In this document: positions 7,883-16,080 of the stretch, one piece after another | Layout of the letters: every line of letters starts with the position of its first letter | How positions within the stretch are numbered: position 1 is the first letter of the stretch | NCBI RefSeq assembly: GCF_015062985.1 | Contig: NZ_SUTI01000019.1 | Coordinates: 1-30,974 of the forward strand | Source: Methanobrevibacter sp. | GTDB lineage: Archaea > Methanobacteriota > Methanobacteria > Methanobacteriales > Methanobacteriaceae | Length of the DNA stretch: 30,974 nucleotides | Direction: 5' to 3' | Notes under the pieces: model-generated | Seen by the model: only the letters and a program-made list of their open reading frames with translations | Told to the model about the DNA's origin: nothing | Databases searched by the model: none | Translations under genes and position numbers: made by a program

Positions 7883-9010
7883 TTACCTCCTAATTATTTC
7901 AATAGCTCTGTCTGTACAAGTAAAACAAGGGTCACATTGTACAATACATAATTGTGCATCTGTGATTTGGTCTCCTATGCATGCATACTGCATTGCACCA
8001 ATGTTTGCCATTGACGGAGTTCTTATAACACAGTGCCTTACTCTTCCACTTTCAAGTGCATAAGAATGATATAATGTTCCTCTTGGAACTTCAATGTAAC
8101 TTTGAGTCATATCAGTGTCAACCATTTCCCAGTCATGATTGACCAATTTTCCTTCAGGAATATTAGCAATAGCCTGTCTGATGATTTTAATTGATTCAAA
8201 AGACTCCAATGCCCTCATCAATAAATTGGATTTCACATCACCATCCGGTTGGGTGACAACATTAAAATCAAAATTATCGTATTCAAACATGGTTGTCCTT
8301 AAATCTCTTGCAACACCGGTAGCCCTTAAGGTTGGTCCGGTAACCGCCAATTCAATAGCTTGCTTTTGCGGCAATACACCAATGCCTGAAATCCTTGACA
8401 TTACGATAGGATCTGAAGTGAACCTGTTAGCAAAATCTGTAAGGCCTTCTTCCACCTTATCCATATCTTCCTTAATTCTCAATATTTTTGCTTCATCCAG
8501 TTCACATCTTGGCCTTACTCCTCCTAAAACAGAGCATCCGTATTGAACCCTATTTCCACCAATCATTGCGAGCAATTCCATTATTATTTCCCTTAAGTAG
8601 AACACTCTCATTGAAAAGGTTTCATGGGACAACACTTCACAACCATGAGCCAAATACAAGAAATGTGAATGTAAACGTTCAAGTTCACCCATAATTACAC
8701 GAATATACTCAGCTCTTTCAGGAATTTCAATGCCCAAACCTATTTCAGCGGTTCTGCATGAATTCCATATATGTGAATTGGAACAGATTCCACAGATTTT
8801 TTCGGTAAGCGCATTCGCTTTTTGAACAGGCAATCCTTCCATAATCCTTTCAATACCCCTATGATTAACACCAATGGTTATTTCGGCTTCTTGAACTATC
8901 TCATCCTCTACAAAAAACCTTACCCTATATGGCTCCAATGCAGCGGGGTGAACTGTACCCATTGGAATTTCAGTTTCAATTATTTCGCTTCTCGGTACTT
9001 TTCTATCCAT
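7883..9010 (-). CDS. ehbN: energy-converting hydrogenase B large (NiFe) subunit
   Basis: Catalytic subunit of group 4 NiFe hydrogenase, related to NuoD and EchE. Both NiFe-binding pairs are present: C73 and C76 in KICGICSNSH, and C362 and C365 in CDPCFTCTDR. The protein ends ten residues after the last ligand, so there is little or no C-terminal peptide to be removed by a maturation protease. 375 residues is the usual size. Together with ehbM it takes electrons from H2 and passes them towards ferredoxin, driven by the ion gradient. All four Ni/Fe cysteines are intact, so the enzyme should be functional. Confidence 0.95.
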   Translation of the reverse strand: MDRKVPRSEIIETEIPMGTVHPAALEPYRVRFFVEDEIVQEAEITIGVNHRGIERIMEGLPVQKANALTEKICGICSNSHIWNSCRTAEIGLGIEIPERAEYIRVIMGELERLHSHFLYLAHGCEVLSHETFSMRVFYLREIIMELLAMIGGNRVQYGCSVLGGVRPRCELDEAKILRIKEDMDKVEEGLTDFANRFTSDPIVMSRISGIGVLPQKQAIELAVTGPTLRATGVARDLRTTMFEYDNFDFNVVTQPDGDVKSNLLMRALESFESIKIIRQAIANIPEGKLVNHDWEMVDTDMTQSYIEVPRGTLYHSYALESGRVRHCVIRTPSMANIGAMQYACIGDQITDAQLCIVQCDPCFTCTDRAIEIIRR

Positions 9011-9023
9011 TTAATTCCCCCTC

Positions 9024-9470
9024 TCAATCCGCATCTAATAATGTAGGTAAAAGTGATACAACTCCCGCTAAAACATCCTGAGGCCTTACGGCACAACCAG
9101 GTACCTTTGCAGCGACCGGTATGATATTTTCAACTGGTCCTTCAATTTCTTCAGAAGGAATATCACCATAACAATTCTTATAAACACCACCCATCAAAGC
9201 ACAACTTCCTGCAGCTACGACTAATTTCGGATTAGGTATAGCTTCATAAATTTTCTCCAATGGTTTCCTATTCAAATGTGTAACAGGTCCTGTAACAACA
9301 AGAACATCCGCTTCACGAGGATTCCAAGTTAAAAACACATTATATTGCTCAGCATCAAATCTAGGTGATAATATGGAGTTAACAATTTCAATATCGCATC
9401 CATTACATCCACCAGTATAAACCAACATGACGTGTATTGCTCTTGCTCTTGAAAATGATTTAATTCCCAT
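9024..9470 (-). CDS. ehbM: energy-converting hydrogenase B small subunit
   Basis: Homologue of NuoB and EchC that holds the proximal [4Fe-4S] cluster next to the NiFe site. The 148-residue protein has the four ligands C22 and C25 (GGCNGCDIE), C90 (AGSCALMGG) and C126 (PGCAVRP). There is no twin-arginine signal, so it faces the cytoplasm as in other group 4 enzymes. ehbN starts 13 bases downstream and ehbL ends on the base before it. Confidence 0.93.
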   Translation of the reverse strand: MGIKSFSRARAIHVMLVYTGGCNGCDIEIVNSILSPRFDAEQYNVFLTWNPREADVLVVTGPVTHLNRKPLEKIYEAIPNPKLVVAAGSCALMGGVYKNCYGDIPSEEIEGPVENIIPVAAKVPGCAVRPQDVLAGVVSLLPTLLDAD

Positions 9471-9962
9471 CTAATCACCTTCCTCCCTATTCCTTAAGAC
9501 AGTATTGTCTGACAAATACTGTGCAATAACATTAAGCTTATCTTCAGATATTTTAAATGGTTGATTAAGGAATTGTGAAACATCAACTTCCTGATCACCG
9601 ACACAACTTGGATGCACGGTTCCTTTTTGCCCATATAATGAAAATATAGGGCAGAAATCGTGACAATAATAACATACCACGCATCTTTCAAGATTAATTT
9701 CAGGTACTTTATCTTTAGTCCAATCATCGGTTAATTTAACAGGATTTGCTAAGGGTTTCATTTCAATTGCTCCGGTCGGACAAACATTGGCACAACCAGA
9801 ACATCCAATACAAGCTTTTTCATCAACTCTATCATCTACTTCAACTGAAAGTGTGGATATCTGTCTTCTCAACTCCATATCTGTAACCCTATCAGCTGCA
9901 AAAAAGATTCTTTTAAAGTTAGTAAAAGCCCCTTCTAAAGCTATTCTAATTAAATTTCTCAT
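9471..9962 (-). CDS. ehbL: energy-converting hydrogenase B ferredoxin subunit
   Basis: A 163-residue 2[4Fe-4S] protein, comparable with NuoI. First cluster ligands C51, C54, C57, C61 (CIGCSGCANVCP) and second C94, C97, C100, C104 (CVVCYYCHDFCP). The N-terminal 45 residues resemble the membrane-associated extension of NuoI-type subunits (MRNLIRIALEGAFTNFKRIF). It probably takes electrons from EhbM towards the polyferredoxin EhbK or soluble ferredoxin. Directly abuts ehbK and ehbM with no spacer. Confidence 0.92.
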   Translation of the reverse strand: MRNLIRIALEGAFTNFKRIFFAADRVTDMELRRQISTLSVEVDDRVDEKACIGCSGCANVCPTGAIEMKPLANPVKLTDDWTKDKVPEINLERCVVCYYCHDFCPIFSLYGQKGTVHPSCVGDQEVDVSQFLNQPFKISEDKLNVIAQYLSDNTVLRNREEGD

Positions 9963-11369
9963 TTAAATACCCTCTATTGAATCTTTAAAATTTCTTTCAA
10001 ATAAAAATGCTCTTGCAGGACATGCATTTTTACATGCTCCGCAGTAGGTACATTTTTCCTCATTTACTATGAACTGTCCGTCAATTTCATCAATTGCATC
10101 ATATGAACAGGTTTTATGACATAATCCACAATGCATGCATAATTTCTGCTCAATGAAATTAAATCCTCCTTTAATTTCATTCTTGTACATTGTTGATTTT
10201 GGAATAGCATCGACCGGACAATGCACTGCACAATTTTCACACAATATACATTTATCCAAGTTAACTGAAATGGAACCCCTATTCAATGTGATTGCATCTT
10301 CCTGACATACTTCAACACAAATTCCGCAGGAGATACATTCATCTGAAACGCTTCCATCCCATGTGTGAGTCATGTATTGGCGTGCACCAACCTCATCACA
10401 GACCTGTGTACATTTACCGCATGATACGCAGAATCCAGCCAATGTCGGCAACTCTTGATCATTTAATTCATCATAAATAAACATTTCCTCATCTTCATGC
10501 AACGTATGAATTGGACAAGCATTGATTGCGATTTCATGATTAACATCTTCAGTGTCCAAAGTCGGATCATATCTTAATTTGCCGTCAACATATTTATGAG
10601 ACTCATTTTCACATAAATCTGCACATAAACCACAATTTAAACAGGATACGATAGAACCTGACGGCTTTTGATTTAACTTATTGACAACAATTGCTGAGTC
10701 ATCAACAGAAATTGCATTGTTTGGACAAGCCTTCATACAATTAAGACAAAGTGTACATGATGATTTGTTAACGATTTGATATTTGTTCATAGATTTGTTT
10801 GGACAGACATCTTCACATAATCTACATTCTCTACAAATTCCTTCATCCCTATCTACCTTTACATGAATAGCCCCTGTAGGACAGTATTCCTGACATCTTC
10901 CACATAAAATACATTTTTCTGTGTCAGTGCCGAAGTAGCTTCTTGAAACCTCCTTAGCTACAGGCTCAACTCTTTCAGGAACATCCCCCAGAGAAGGATA
11001 AAGTATTTTTAATGATTCTATGAAATTAATTTGCTTTTCTTTTTCAAGCATGAATCCGTCAACACGATTGCTGCAGACTCCTTGACATACTCCGCAACGT
11101 GAACAGATTCCATATACAATTCCATCTTCAATAGTGATATTGTTTGTAGGACAATTGTACATGCACATTCCACAGCCATTACATTTAGCTCTATCTACAA
11201 CATATCCTCCATAGCTATTTTGGAATATCGCATTATTCGGGCAGTTTTTATAGCATATTCCACAAGTAAGACAGCTGAAAGCTCTGCCATTAATGAACTT
11301 AATGGCCTTTGTAGGACATTGTTTAATACAATCTCTTTTTCCTTCACATGTATTAGTTGTTAAAAACAT
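9963..11369 (-). CDS. ehbK: energy-converting hydrogenase B polyferredoxin
   Basis: A 468-residue protein made of tandem ferredoxin repeats. I count twelve complete CxxCxxCxxxC motifs along the chain, from CLTCGICYKNC near residue 33 to CTYCGACKNAC near residue 443. A thirteenth motif at the N-terminus (C8, C14, C18) is degenerate: Lys11 stands where the second Cys should be. An unpaired NACP (residue ~284) lies before the ninth complete motif and may donate a ligand. No membrane segment. It likely serves as an electron wire between EhbL/M and ferredoxin-dependent oxidoreductases. Starts 12 bases after ehbJ. Confidence 0.92.
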   Translation of the reverse strand: MFLTTNTCEGKRDCIKQCPTKAIKFINGRAFSCLTCGICYKNCPNNAIFQNSYGGYVVDRAKCNGCGMCMYNCPTNNITIEDGIVYGICSRCGVCQGVCSNRVDGFMLEKEKQINFIESLKILYPSLGDVPERVEPVAKEVSRSYFGTDTEKCILCGRCQEYCPTGAIHVKVDRDEGICRECRLCEDVCPNKSMNKYQIVNKSSCTLCLNCMKACPNNAISVDDSAIVVNKLNQKPSGSIVSCLNCGLCADLCENESHKYVDGKLRYDPTLDTEDVNHEIAINACPIHTLHEDEEMFIYDELNDQELPTLAGFCVSCGKCTQVCDEVGARQYMTHTWDGSVSDECISCGICVEVCQEDAITLNRGSISVNLDKCILCENCAVHCPVDAIPKSTMYKNEIKGGFNFIEQKLCMHCGLCHKTCSYDAIDEIDGQFIVNEEKCTYCGACKNACPARAFLFERNFKDSIEGI

Positions 11370-11381
11370 TATAAAAACCCC

Positions 11382-11633
11382 TTATTTACTCCTTGCAAAT
11401 AGTAGCATGCCTGCAAAAATTCCTATTAAAGCAGATAAAAATGCAGATGAAATAGGCATGTCAGTGTAAAACGGATAATTGCCCAATGTCCATGCCAAAA
11501 TAATTGCTGCAATAAATATTATGATAAATGATGCCTTAGTGAATTTTGTATCAGCAGCATTAAGTTTAATCTGTGAGCCAATAACTAAACCTAATATCAA
11601 TGCGAATATCATTGGTCCTAATATTAACATCAT
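11382..11633 (-). CDS. ehbJ: energy-converting hydrogenase B subunit J
   Basis: An 83-residue integral membrane protein with three hydrophobic segments, ending in a short basic tail (FARSK). No known domain is recognised. Assigned from its position between ehbI and ehbK. Overlaps ehbI by four bases (ATGA-type junction). Confidence 0.75.
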   Translation of the reverse strand: MMLILGPMIFALILGLVIGSQIKLNAADTKFTKASFIIIFIAAIILAWTLGNYPFYTDMPISSAFLSALIGIFAGMLLFARSK

Positions 11634-12106
11634 TCACCCTCCTCTGCTATTTTCTTAAATCCTGCAAATGCAATAACAATTGCGGATAATCCTACAAATA
11701 CTTTTAAACCTACAAATATATTGAGATATGGAATAATACCTGCATTAGTTACATCCGGATAGTGGAATACCGCTTGAATAGCTGCCGGAACCACATTAAG
11801 CAAATCAGTTCCGAAGTTATATAAGTAAAATCCTCCAAGGAACAATCCAACCAATCCAAAGATTACAAAGCCTAATGCGCCAACAGATTCCAAGACTTCA
11901 ATATAGGTATGTGATAATTCTAACGGGGAATTGCCTACACCATAAACAAGGACAGACAATATGATTCCACTGGCAATCATTGCACCGCCTTGGAAACCAC
12001 CACCAGGAGTGATGTGACCTCCAAGAATTGTCATTATACCTAAACAAATCAATATGATTGAAATTGGTAAAGATATTAATTTTAATATGACACTACTCTG
12101 ACTCAT
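11630..12106 (-). CDS. ehbI: energy-converting hydrogenase B subunit I (MnhB-like)
   Basis: A 158-residue membrane protein with an MnhB-like domain of Mrp/Mnh cation-proton antiporters: GGHITPGGGFQGGAMIASGIIL (residues 28-49, in two parts GGHITPGGG and FQGGAMIA) is the family signature. About four membrane segments. Such subunits belong to the Na+/H+ translocating arm of membrane-bound hydrogenases. Overlaps its neighbours by four bases on both sides. Confidence 0.85.
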   Translation of the reverse strand: MSQSSVILKLISLPISIILICLGIMTILGGHITPGGGFQGGAMIASGIILSVLVYGVGNSPLELSHTYIEVLESVGALGFVIFGLVGLFLGGFYLYNFGTDLLNVVPAAIQAVFHYPDVTNAGIIPYLNIFVGLKVFVGLSAIVIAFAGFKKIAEEGE

Positions 12107-12384
12107 TGTTTATCCCCCAATAATCCTTTACCAAATATCAGCAATACAACAATACCTGCAGTCAGCAAGATAATTGATTCGCCTAATGTATCGTATGCCC
12201 TGAAATCAAAAATAACAACAGTTACAAGGTTTGGAGCTATTTGAGTTCCTAAAGCATTATAAATATTGCTTACACCAGGATTGATTATGTTGCTTAAATG
12301 GAATACCGCATCAAATAGTGTAACGGAAAATATCGCCACCATTACGGTTGCAATCAAATTACGAATAGTAGTTTTTTCAGACAA
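12103..12384 (-). CDS. ehbH: energy-converting hydrogenase B subunit H
   Basis: A membrane protein of about 93 residues with two or three hydrophobic segments; NLVTVVIFDFRAYDTLGES near the middle matches the MnhB N-terminal/MbhE-like family and contains a conserved acidic pair. I place the start at the TTG at 12384-12382 (protein begins SEKTTIRN after Met) because GGGGTGG stands 5-6 bases before it; the open frame itself extends to 12414. The TTG overlaps the ehbG stop (TTGTCTGA). Part of the ion-translocating arm. Confidence 0.75.
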   Translation of the reverse strand: MSEKTTIRNLIATVMVAIFSVTLFDAVFHLSNIINPGVSNIYNALGTQIAPNLVTVVIFDFRAYDTLGESIILLTAGIVVLLIFGKGLLGDKQ

Positions 12385-12712
12385 AATTACCACCCCAGTA
12401 CAAGAATACAACAATGATTGAAAGTGTGATTACTGCATAGAATAACATCTTTTCTAAAGAATCTTCCTGTTCAATCTTAAACTTAGGAATAAGCGGAATA
12501 TTAGAAATTAACAATATTGCCAATATCAATGTGACTAATCCTGCAAGTAAAATGTTTACATGCCTTAACAATATTGCTGATAGAACTAATGAAACAATTA
12601 AAAATATTTCGGCTGTTAAACTTCCTGAAACATCTTCATTAGTTACAGGACCCGGTGAAAACAATTTTTTGAATTGTTTTACAACATCAAATATTTGATC
12701 ATACAGTTTCAT
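12377..12712 (-). CDS. ehbG: energy-converting hydrogenase B subunit G
   Basis: A 111-residue membrane protein: a charged, soluble N-terminus of about 30 residues followed by two hydrophobic hairpin segments, a polar linker (KFKIEQEDSLEK) and a last membrane helix. No known domain is recognised; assigned by order. Overlaps ehbF by four bases and ehbH by eight. Confidence 0.75.
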   Translation of the reverse strand: MKLYDQIFDVVKQFKKLFSPGPVTNEDVSGSLTAEIFLIVSLVLSAILLRHVNILLAGLVTLILAILLISNIPLIPKFKIEQEDSLEKMLFYAVITLSIIVVFLYWGGNFV

Positions 12713-14163
12713 AATATTCCTCCTACAAAGTTAGAAATTCCGTTAACAACTACATCTGGGAATAAACCTAATGCAATAATGATTATCAACAATATTCCCA
12801 TTGCAAATATCATAGTGCGAGGAACTTCCTTACCTTCAACTTCCAGTTCTTTTGGTTTTGGCCTTAAAAACATGACATAGAATGTTTTTACAAATACCAC
12901 AAATGTAGCTATACTTACCATAATAGCTAAAATGGATATTTCAGGGAATCCGCAGTTTAAAGAAGCTTGAACAAGCATTAACTTGGATTGGAACCCGCTT
13001 AAAGGAGGAACACCTGCCATTGCCAAACCGCCAATTAAAAGAATGATGCTTACTTTTGGATGGTATGCTAGCAGTCCTCCAAGTTTTCGAGTATCCACTT
13101 CATTTGTTGCATTGACAATTGCGCCAAATCCTATGAATAACAATGCAGTTATAATAATTTCGTTTAAAGCCTGGAACAGACCTGCAGTAATTGCAAAATT
13201 AGTTCCAAGACCAATACCTAAACCGATGAAACCAAGTTCACCTACCGCTAAAAATCCAATCATTCTTCTGAAGTCTGTTTGGGTAAGTGCGAGAGAGACA
13301 CCCAATATCATAGCCAAGATAGAGAAGAACACTATGAGAACTTCAAATATTGGTAATGTGGAATAGATTCTATGCATGATTAAAACGATTGAAATCATTG
13401 AAATAACGGTAAATGATTGGAGTAAAGCTGCTCCATGAGGTTCTGCCTTTGAATAAATTCCAGATTTTATAGTATGGAATGGTGGTAAACCAGATGCATA
13501 TAACCAACCAAAGAAGATTAATCCGAGTGAAGATAAAAATACTGGAGAAGTGGCATCAACCAAACCATTATGAACAGCTGCTGCAATATCAGTAACATTT
13601 ACACTACCAGTCAATGCCAATAAGAATCCAATTCCTAAAAGCATGATTGGGCTTCCAATTGATCCTAAAATCATATACTTCAATGCCATTTCGTAACTAT
13701 AGTCAATTGAAGACGCCGCAACAATACCCACCTGTGCAAGTGCTAGAATTTCAAAGAACACAAACATGTGGAAAATATCATCAGTAAGCAACATTGCTGT
13801 AACGGCCGCAGTACCCAGGAATAACAGGAATAAGTACGGACCTGAAACTTTCCTGTATTTAGTTAGGTAAATGAAGACAACTAAAAATGTCAAAATACCT
13901 ACCATTGCAATGAATATCTGTTGCAGGAAAGTAAATGAATAGGTAATTGCCGGATGATAAAGAGTATTTGTCACATTATCCAAAATTGGCGCATAACCTC
14001 CGAAGTAATGCAATCCATAATGGGACAGCAATGGAATTAACGGAAGACAAATCGCAACAACAAATGCGAAAATCTTAGTGCTTGTATTAAATCTTGAAAA
14101 AGCACTGATAATTAAAGCTGCGATTAAAGGAACAATAACCATAAGTGGGATTAATTCATTCAT
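12709..14163 (-). CDS. ehbF: energy-converting hydrogenase B subunit F (antiporter-like)
   Basis: The large ion-pumping subunit, homologous to NuoL/M/N and MrpA/D. 484 residues and about 14 membrane helices. Conserved features include the Glu in TM5 (FVFFEILALAQVGIVAA, residues ~134-150), the discontinuous-helix region with a Lys (LPPFHTIKSGIYSKAEPHGAALLQ, ~225-248, in parts LPPFHTIKSG and KAEPHGA), DFRRMIGFLAVGELG (~297-311) and GVPPLSGFQSK (~388-398). It couples H+ or Na+ flow to ferredoxin reduction. Which ion is used cannot be told from sequence. Confidence 0.92.
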   Translation of the reverse strand: MNELIPLMVIVPLIAALIISAFSRFNTSTKIFAFVVAICLPLIPLLSHYGLHYFGGYAPILDNVTNTLYHPAITYSFTFLQQIFIAMVGILTFLVVFIYLTKYRKVSGPYLFLLFLGTAAVTAMLLTDDIFHMFVFFEILALAQVGIVAASSIDYSYEMALKYMILGSIGSPIMLLGIGFLLALTGSVNVTDIAAAVHNGLVDATSPVFLSSLGLIFFGWLYASGLPPFHTIKSGIYSKAEPHGAALLQSFTVISMISIVLIMHRIYSTLPIFEVLIVFFSILAMILGVSLALTQTDFRRMIGFLAVGELGFIGLGIGLGTNFAITAGLFQALNEIIITALLFIGFGAIVNATNEVDTRKLGGLLAYHPKVSIILLIGGLAMAGVPPLSGFQSKLMLVQASLNCGFPEISILAIMVSIATFVVFVKTFYVMFLRPKPKELEVEGKEVPRTMIFAMGILLIIIIALGLFPDVVVNGISNFVGGIL

Positions 14164-14542
14164 TGTATTCCTCCTGTTTTGATGTATCCGCCAACATTAC
14201 TTTTGTGCTTAAGGTACCATATCTTCTATAAATGACCATTACTAAAGCCAGCATAACAGCCAGAGTACTTGCACCAATTACAATACTGGTAAGCACTAAA
14301 CCAAAAGGCAATGGATAAGCAGCATTGGATGCAAACCATGATGTATCCATACCAGGCATCAGGATAGGAACGACACCGCCTGCTTTATAACCAATAGCAA
14401 CAATGAACAGATTAGCACCTTCTTCAATAAAACTGATACCGATTATCTTTTTTATGATATTATCAATGAAAATTGCTGAATAAAGTCCTATGACAATTAG
14501 GGCAACTGATGTCAATAATATCGCAAGTTGAGTTTGTGCCAT
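14156..14542 (-). CDS. ehbE: energy-converting hydrogenase B subunit E (NuoK/MnhC-like)
   Basis: A 128-residue protein with three membrane helices, matching NuoK/MnhC. The third helix region (PLPFGLVLTSIVIGASTLAVMLALVMVIYRRYGT) has the typical ALxLTxIVI pattern. Partner of EhbF in the ion-translocating arm. Overlaps ehbF by eight bases and shares one base with ehbD. Confidence 0.87.
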   Translation of the reverse strand: MAQTQLAILLTSVALIVIGLYSAIFIDNIIKKIIGISFIEEGANLFIVAIGYKAGGVVPILMPGMDTSWFASNAAYPLPFGLVLTSIVIGASTLAVMLALVMVIYRRYGTLSTKVMLADTSKQEEYNE

Positions 14543-14793
14543 TAGCTATCCTCCCTTTGAGTTTTTTTAACAGCCAAAGCAATAAATACAGGAATGATTG
14601 CCGCACCAACAATCGCTTGGGTTAATGCAACGTCAGGAGCCAGTAAAATTTGGAAAAGAACCGCAAGGGCTCCGCCTGAAAATCCTGTTAAGATTGCTGC
14701 CTTCAATAAGTCTTTCTGAATAAGAGCAAGGATTGCACTTAAAACTATAATAATACATAATACAAACTCTAACATCTTACTCATCCTCGTCAA
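14542..14793 (-). CDS. ehbD: energy-converting hydrogenase B subunit D (DUF4040, MbhD-like)
   Basis: An 83-residue membrane protein with three hydrophobic segments and the DUF4040 signature LLAPDVALTQAIVGAAI (residues 51-67), as in MbhD and the C-terminus of MnhA; it corresponds to part of NuoJ. Overlaps ehbC by 17 bases. Confidence 0.85.
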   Translation of the reverse strand: MTRMSKMLEFVLCIIIVLSAILALIQKDLLKAAILTGFSGGALAVLFQILLAPDVALTQAIVGAAIIPVFIALAVKKTQREDS

Positions 14794-15199
14794 TTTCTAA
14801 TGTAGTTACTGAAAATCTTTCATCCGCCTTAAGTTTTTCTGAATCTTCGCTCTCTAAAGCTTGCATTTTTTCTTTAGGATGTAAAAATGGATGATTTTCA
14901 TCTACTTCAACTTCAACATTCTGTAAATCTACGTTATTTTCTCTATCTTCTTTTTTCCAATAAGCATTAGCTATTGCATGTGCTATGAACGGCGCTAGAA
15001 TAAAGTAAATTCCGGCAAGCAAAAATTGGCCAATTGCAATCATGGCCAGGATACATGCAACATCAAAAATACCTATGATGTGAATTCTTGCATAAACAAC
15101 ATTCTTCATTTTTGTATCCAAACTAAGAATGCCCACTGCAGATATTATAGTTAAAATTGCGGCTATAATGAGAAGGATTGATTGAACATACTCTATCAT
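14777..15199 (-). CDS. ehbC: energy-converting hydrogenase B subunit C (MnhG-like) with acidic tail
   Basis: Residues 1-80 form the three-helix MnhG/PhaG-like domain of multisubunit antiporters (AVGILSLDTKMKNVVYARIH). Residues 83-140 are an added hydrophilic, strongly acidic tail with many Glu and Asp, absent from plain MnhG proteins. The tail is probably cytoplasmic; its role is unknown. Start overlaps ehbB by four bases. Confidence 0.83.
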   Translation of the reverse strand: MIEYVQSILLIIAAILTIISAVGILSLDTKMKNVVYARIHIIGIFDVACILAMIAIGQFLLAGIYFILAPFIAHAIANAYWKKEDRENNVDLQNVEVEVDENHPFLHPKEKMQALESEDSEKLKADERFSVTTLEIDEDE

Positions 15200-15462
15200 T
15201 CATCATCACCTCCCAAAACTACAGCGAAAGCAACAGTACCTACAAAACCAAAGAATATTAATGCTAATGATATGTCTCTAAAGAATCCAAGATTATATAA
15301 ATCCCCCATGAAAAGTAACGCTACAGCAAAAGCGTTTACTACAACGGAACTTCCTAAAAGTCCCATTGATGTGGATTTATATGCACTTGCCCTTAAAGCG
15401 GCTAACATCATTATCATTAATGCAATAACCACAATATATTTTGAAATAAATAATATATCCAT
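15196..15462 (-). CDS. ehbB: energy-converting hydrogenase B subunit B (MnhF-like)
   Basis: An 88-residue protein with three membrane segments resembling MnhF/MrpF (IVVIALMIMMLAALRASAYKS, then GFVGTVAFAVVL). It belongs to the Mrp-like module formed with EhbA and EhbC. It follows ehbA by 45 bases, the widest gap in the operon. Confidence 0.83.
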   Translation of the reverse strand: MDILFISKYIVVIALMIMMLAALRASAYKSTSMGLLGSSVVVNAFAVALLFMGDLYNLGFFRDISLALIFFGFVGTVAFAVVLGGDDE

Positions 15463-15507
15463 ACTATCTCACTCGTATTTCGTTTGTCAAGAAAATGTAA
15501 CACAATT

Positions 15508-15822
15508 TCATTCCAACATTTTCTTTATATATGGTTCAAAAGGAATGATATCCTCTTTTTTTCTTGGAGAAATAGTAGCTACTTTGATAATGTTATTTTC
15601 ACTGTCTAAATCAACAGACAAAGTACCAGGAGTTAAAGAAATACTATTTGCCAAAATTGTCTGAGAAACAGGTCTCTCTAAAACTGTTTCAACATCGACA
15701 ATTACAGGATCAATTTTCCTCCTTAAAATTCCATTAAATGCAACAGAAACTGTTGATTTAAGGATTTCATAAATAAGGTCTAAGAAATAAATAATTCCAT
15801 AACCAATTCTAGTCAAAAACAT
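15508..15822 (-). CDS. ehbA: energy-converting hydrogenase B subunit A (MnhE-like)
   Basis: First gene of the ehb operon. A 104-residue protein with one N-terminal membrane segment and the MnhE-like C-terminal domain (LANSISLTPGTLSVDLDSENN, residues ~59-79, as LANSISLTPGT and LSVDL). Shorter than typical bacterial MnhE (about 150-160 residues) because the first helices are missing, as in other Ehb operons. GGAG at 15831-15834 on the minus strand is a ribosome-binding site eight bases before the ATG. Confidence 0.85.
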   Translation of the reverse strand: MFLTRIGYGIIYFLDLIYEILKSTVSVAFNGILRRKIDPVIVDVETVLERPVSQTILANSISLTPGTLSVDLDSENNIIKVATISPRKKEDIIPFEPYIKKMLE

Positions 15823-16080
15823 TAAACAAGCTCCATTTCGTTATATTGTAAAAGTCAATAAATGACTATTAATTAATAATATTATTATTTATCATGATTA
15901 TTTATTATAAATGTATGTATTTTTATAAAAAATATGATTAATTGGTAAATTGTTATTAAAAAAATTTCTAAAAAAATTAAATGAACAATTTGCTATCGAA
16001 ATAATTGAAATGAAGAAATATTTAAACTTAAAATTGAAATTAGAATAAAATGTCAATGAATAAAAAAATTATATATCAAT
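15823..16080 (-). promoter_or_regulatory. ehb operon promoter region
   Basis: A 258-base AT-rich spacer between ehbA and the DUF457 gene. Read on the minus strand it has TATA-like sequences at about 15899-15913 and 15918-15935 and an inverted repeat AGTCA-ATAAA-TGACT at 15853-15867 in the likely leader of ehbA. The exact TATA box cannot be chosen by eye because the region is so AT-rich. No small gene is seen. Confidence 0.4.

Noticed and set aside
8139..8546. 135-codon open frame antisense to ehbN
   Set aside because: ehbN is certain from its NiFe ligands; the antisense frame shows no family features.
12983..13366. 127-codon open frame antisense to ehbF
   Set aside because: A shadow of a well-supported membrane-protein gene; low-complexity composition, no ribosome-binding site and no recognisable domain.
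15876..15887. Palindrome AATAATATTATT upstream of ehbA
   Set aside because: Made only of A and T in a very AT-rich spacer; expected by chance.
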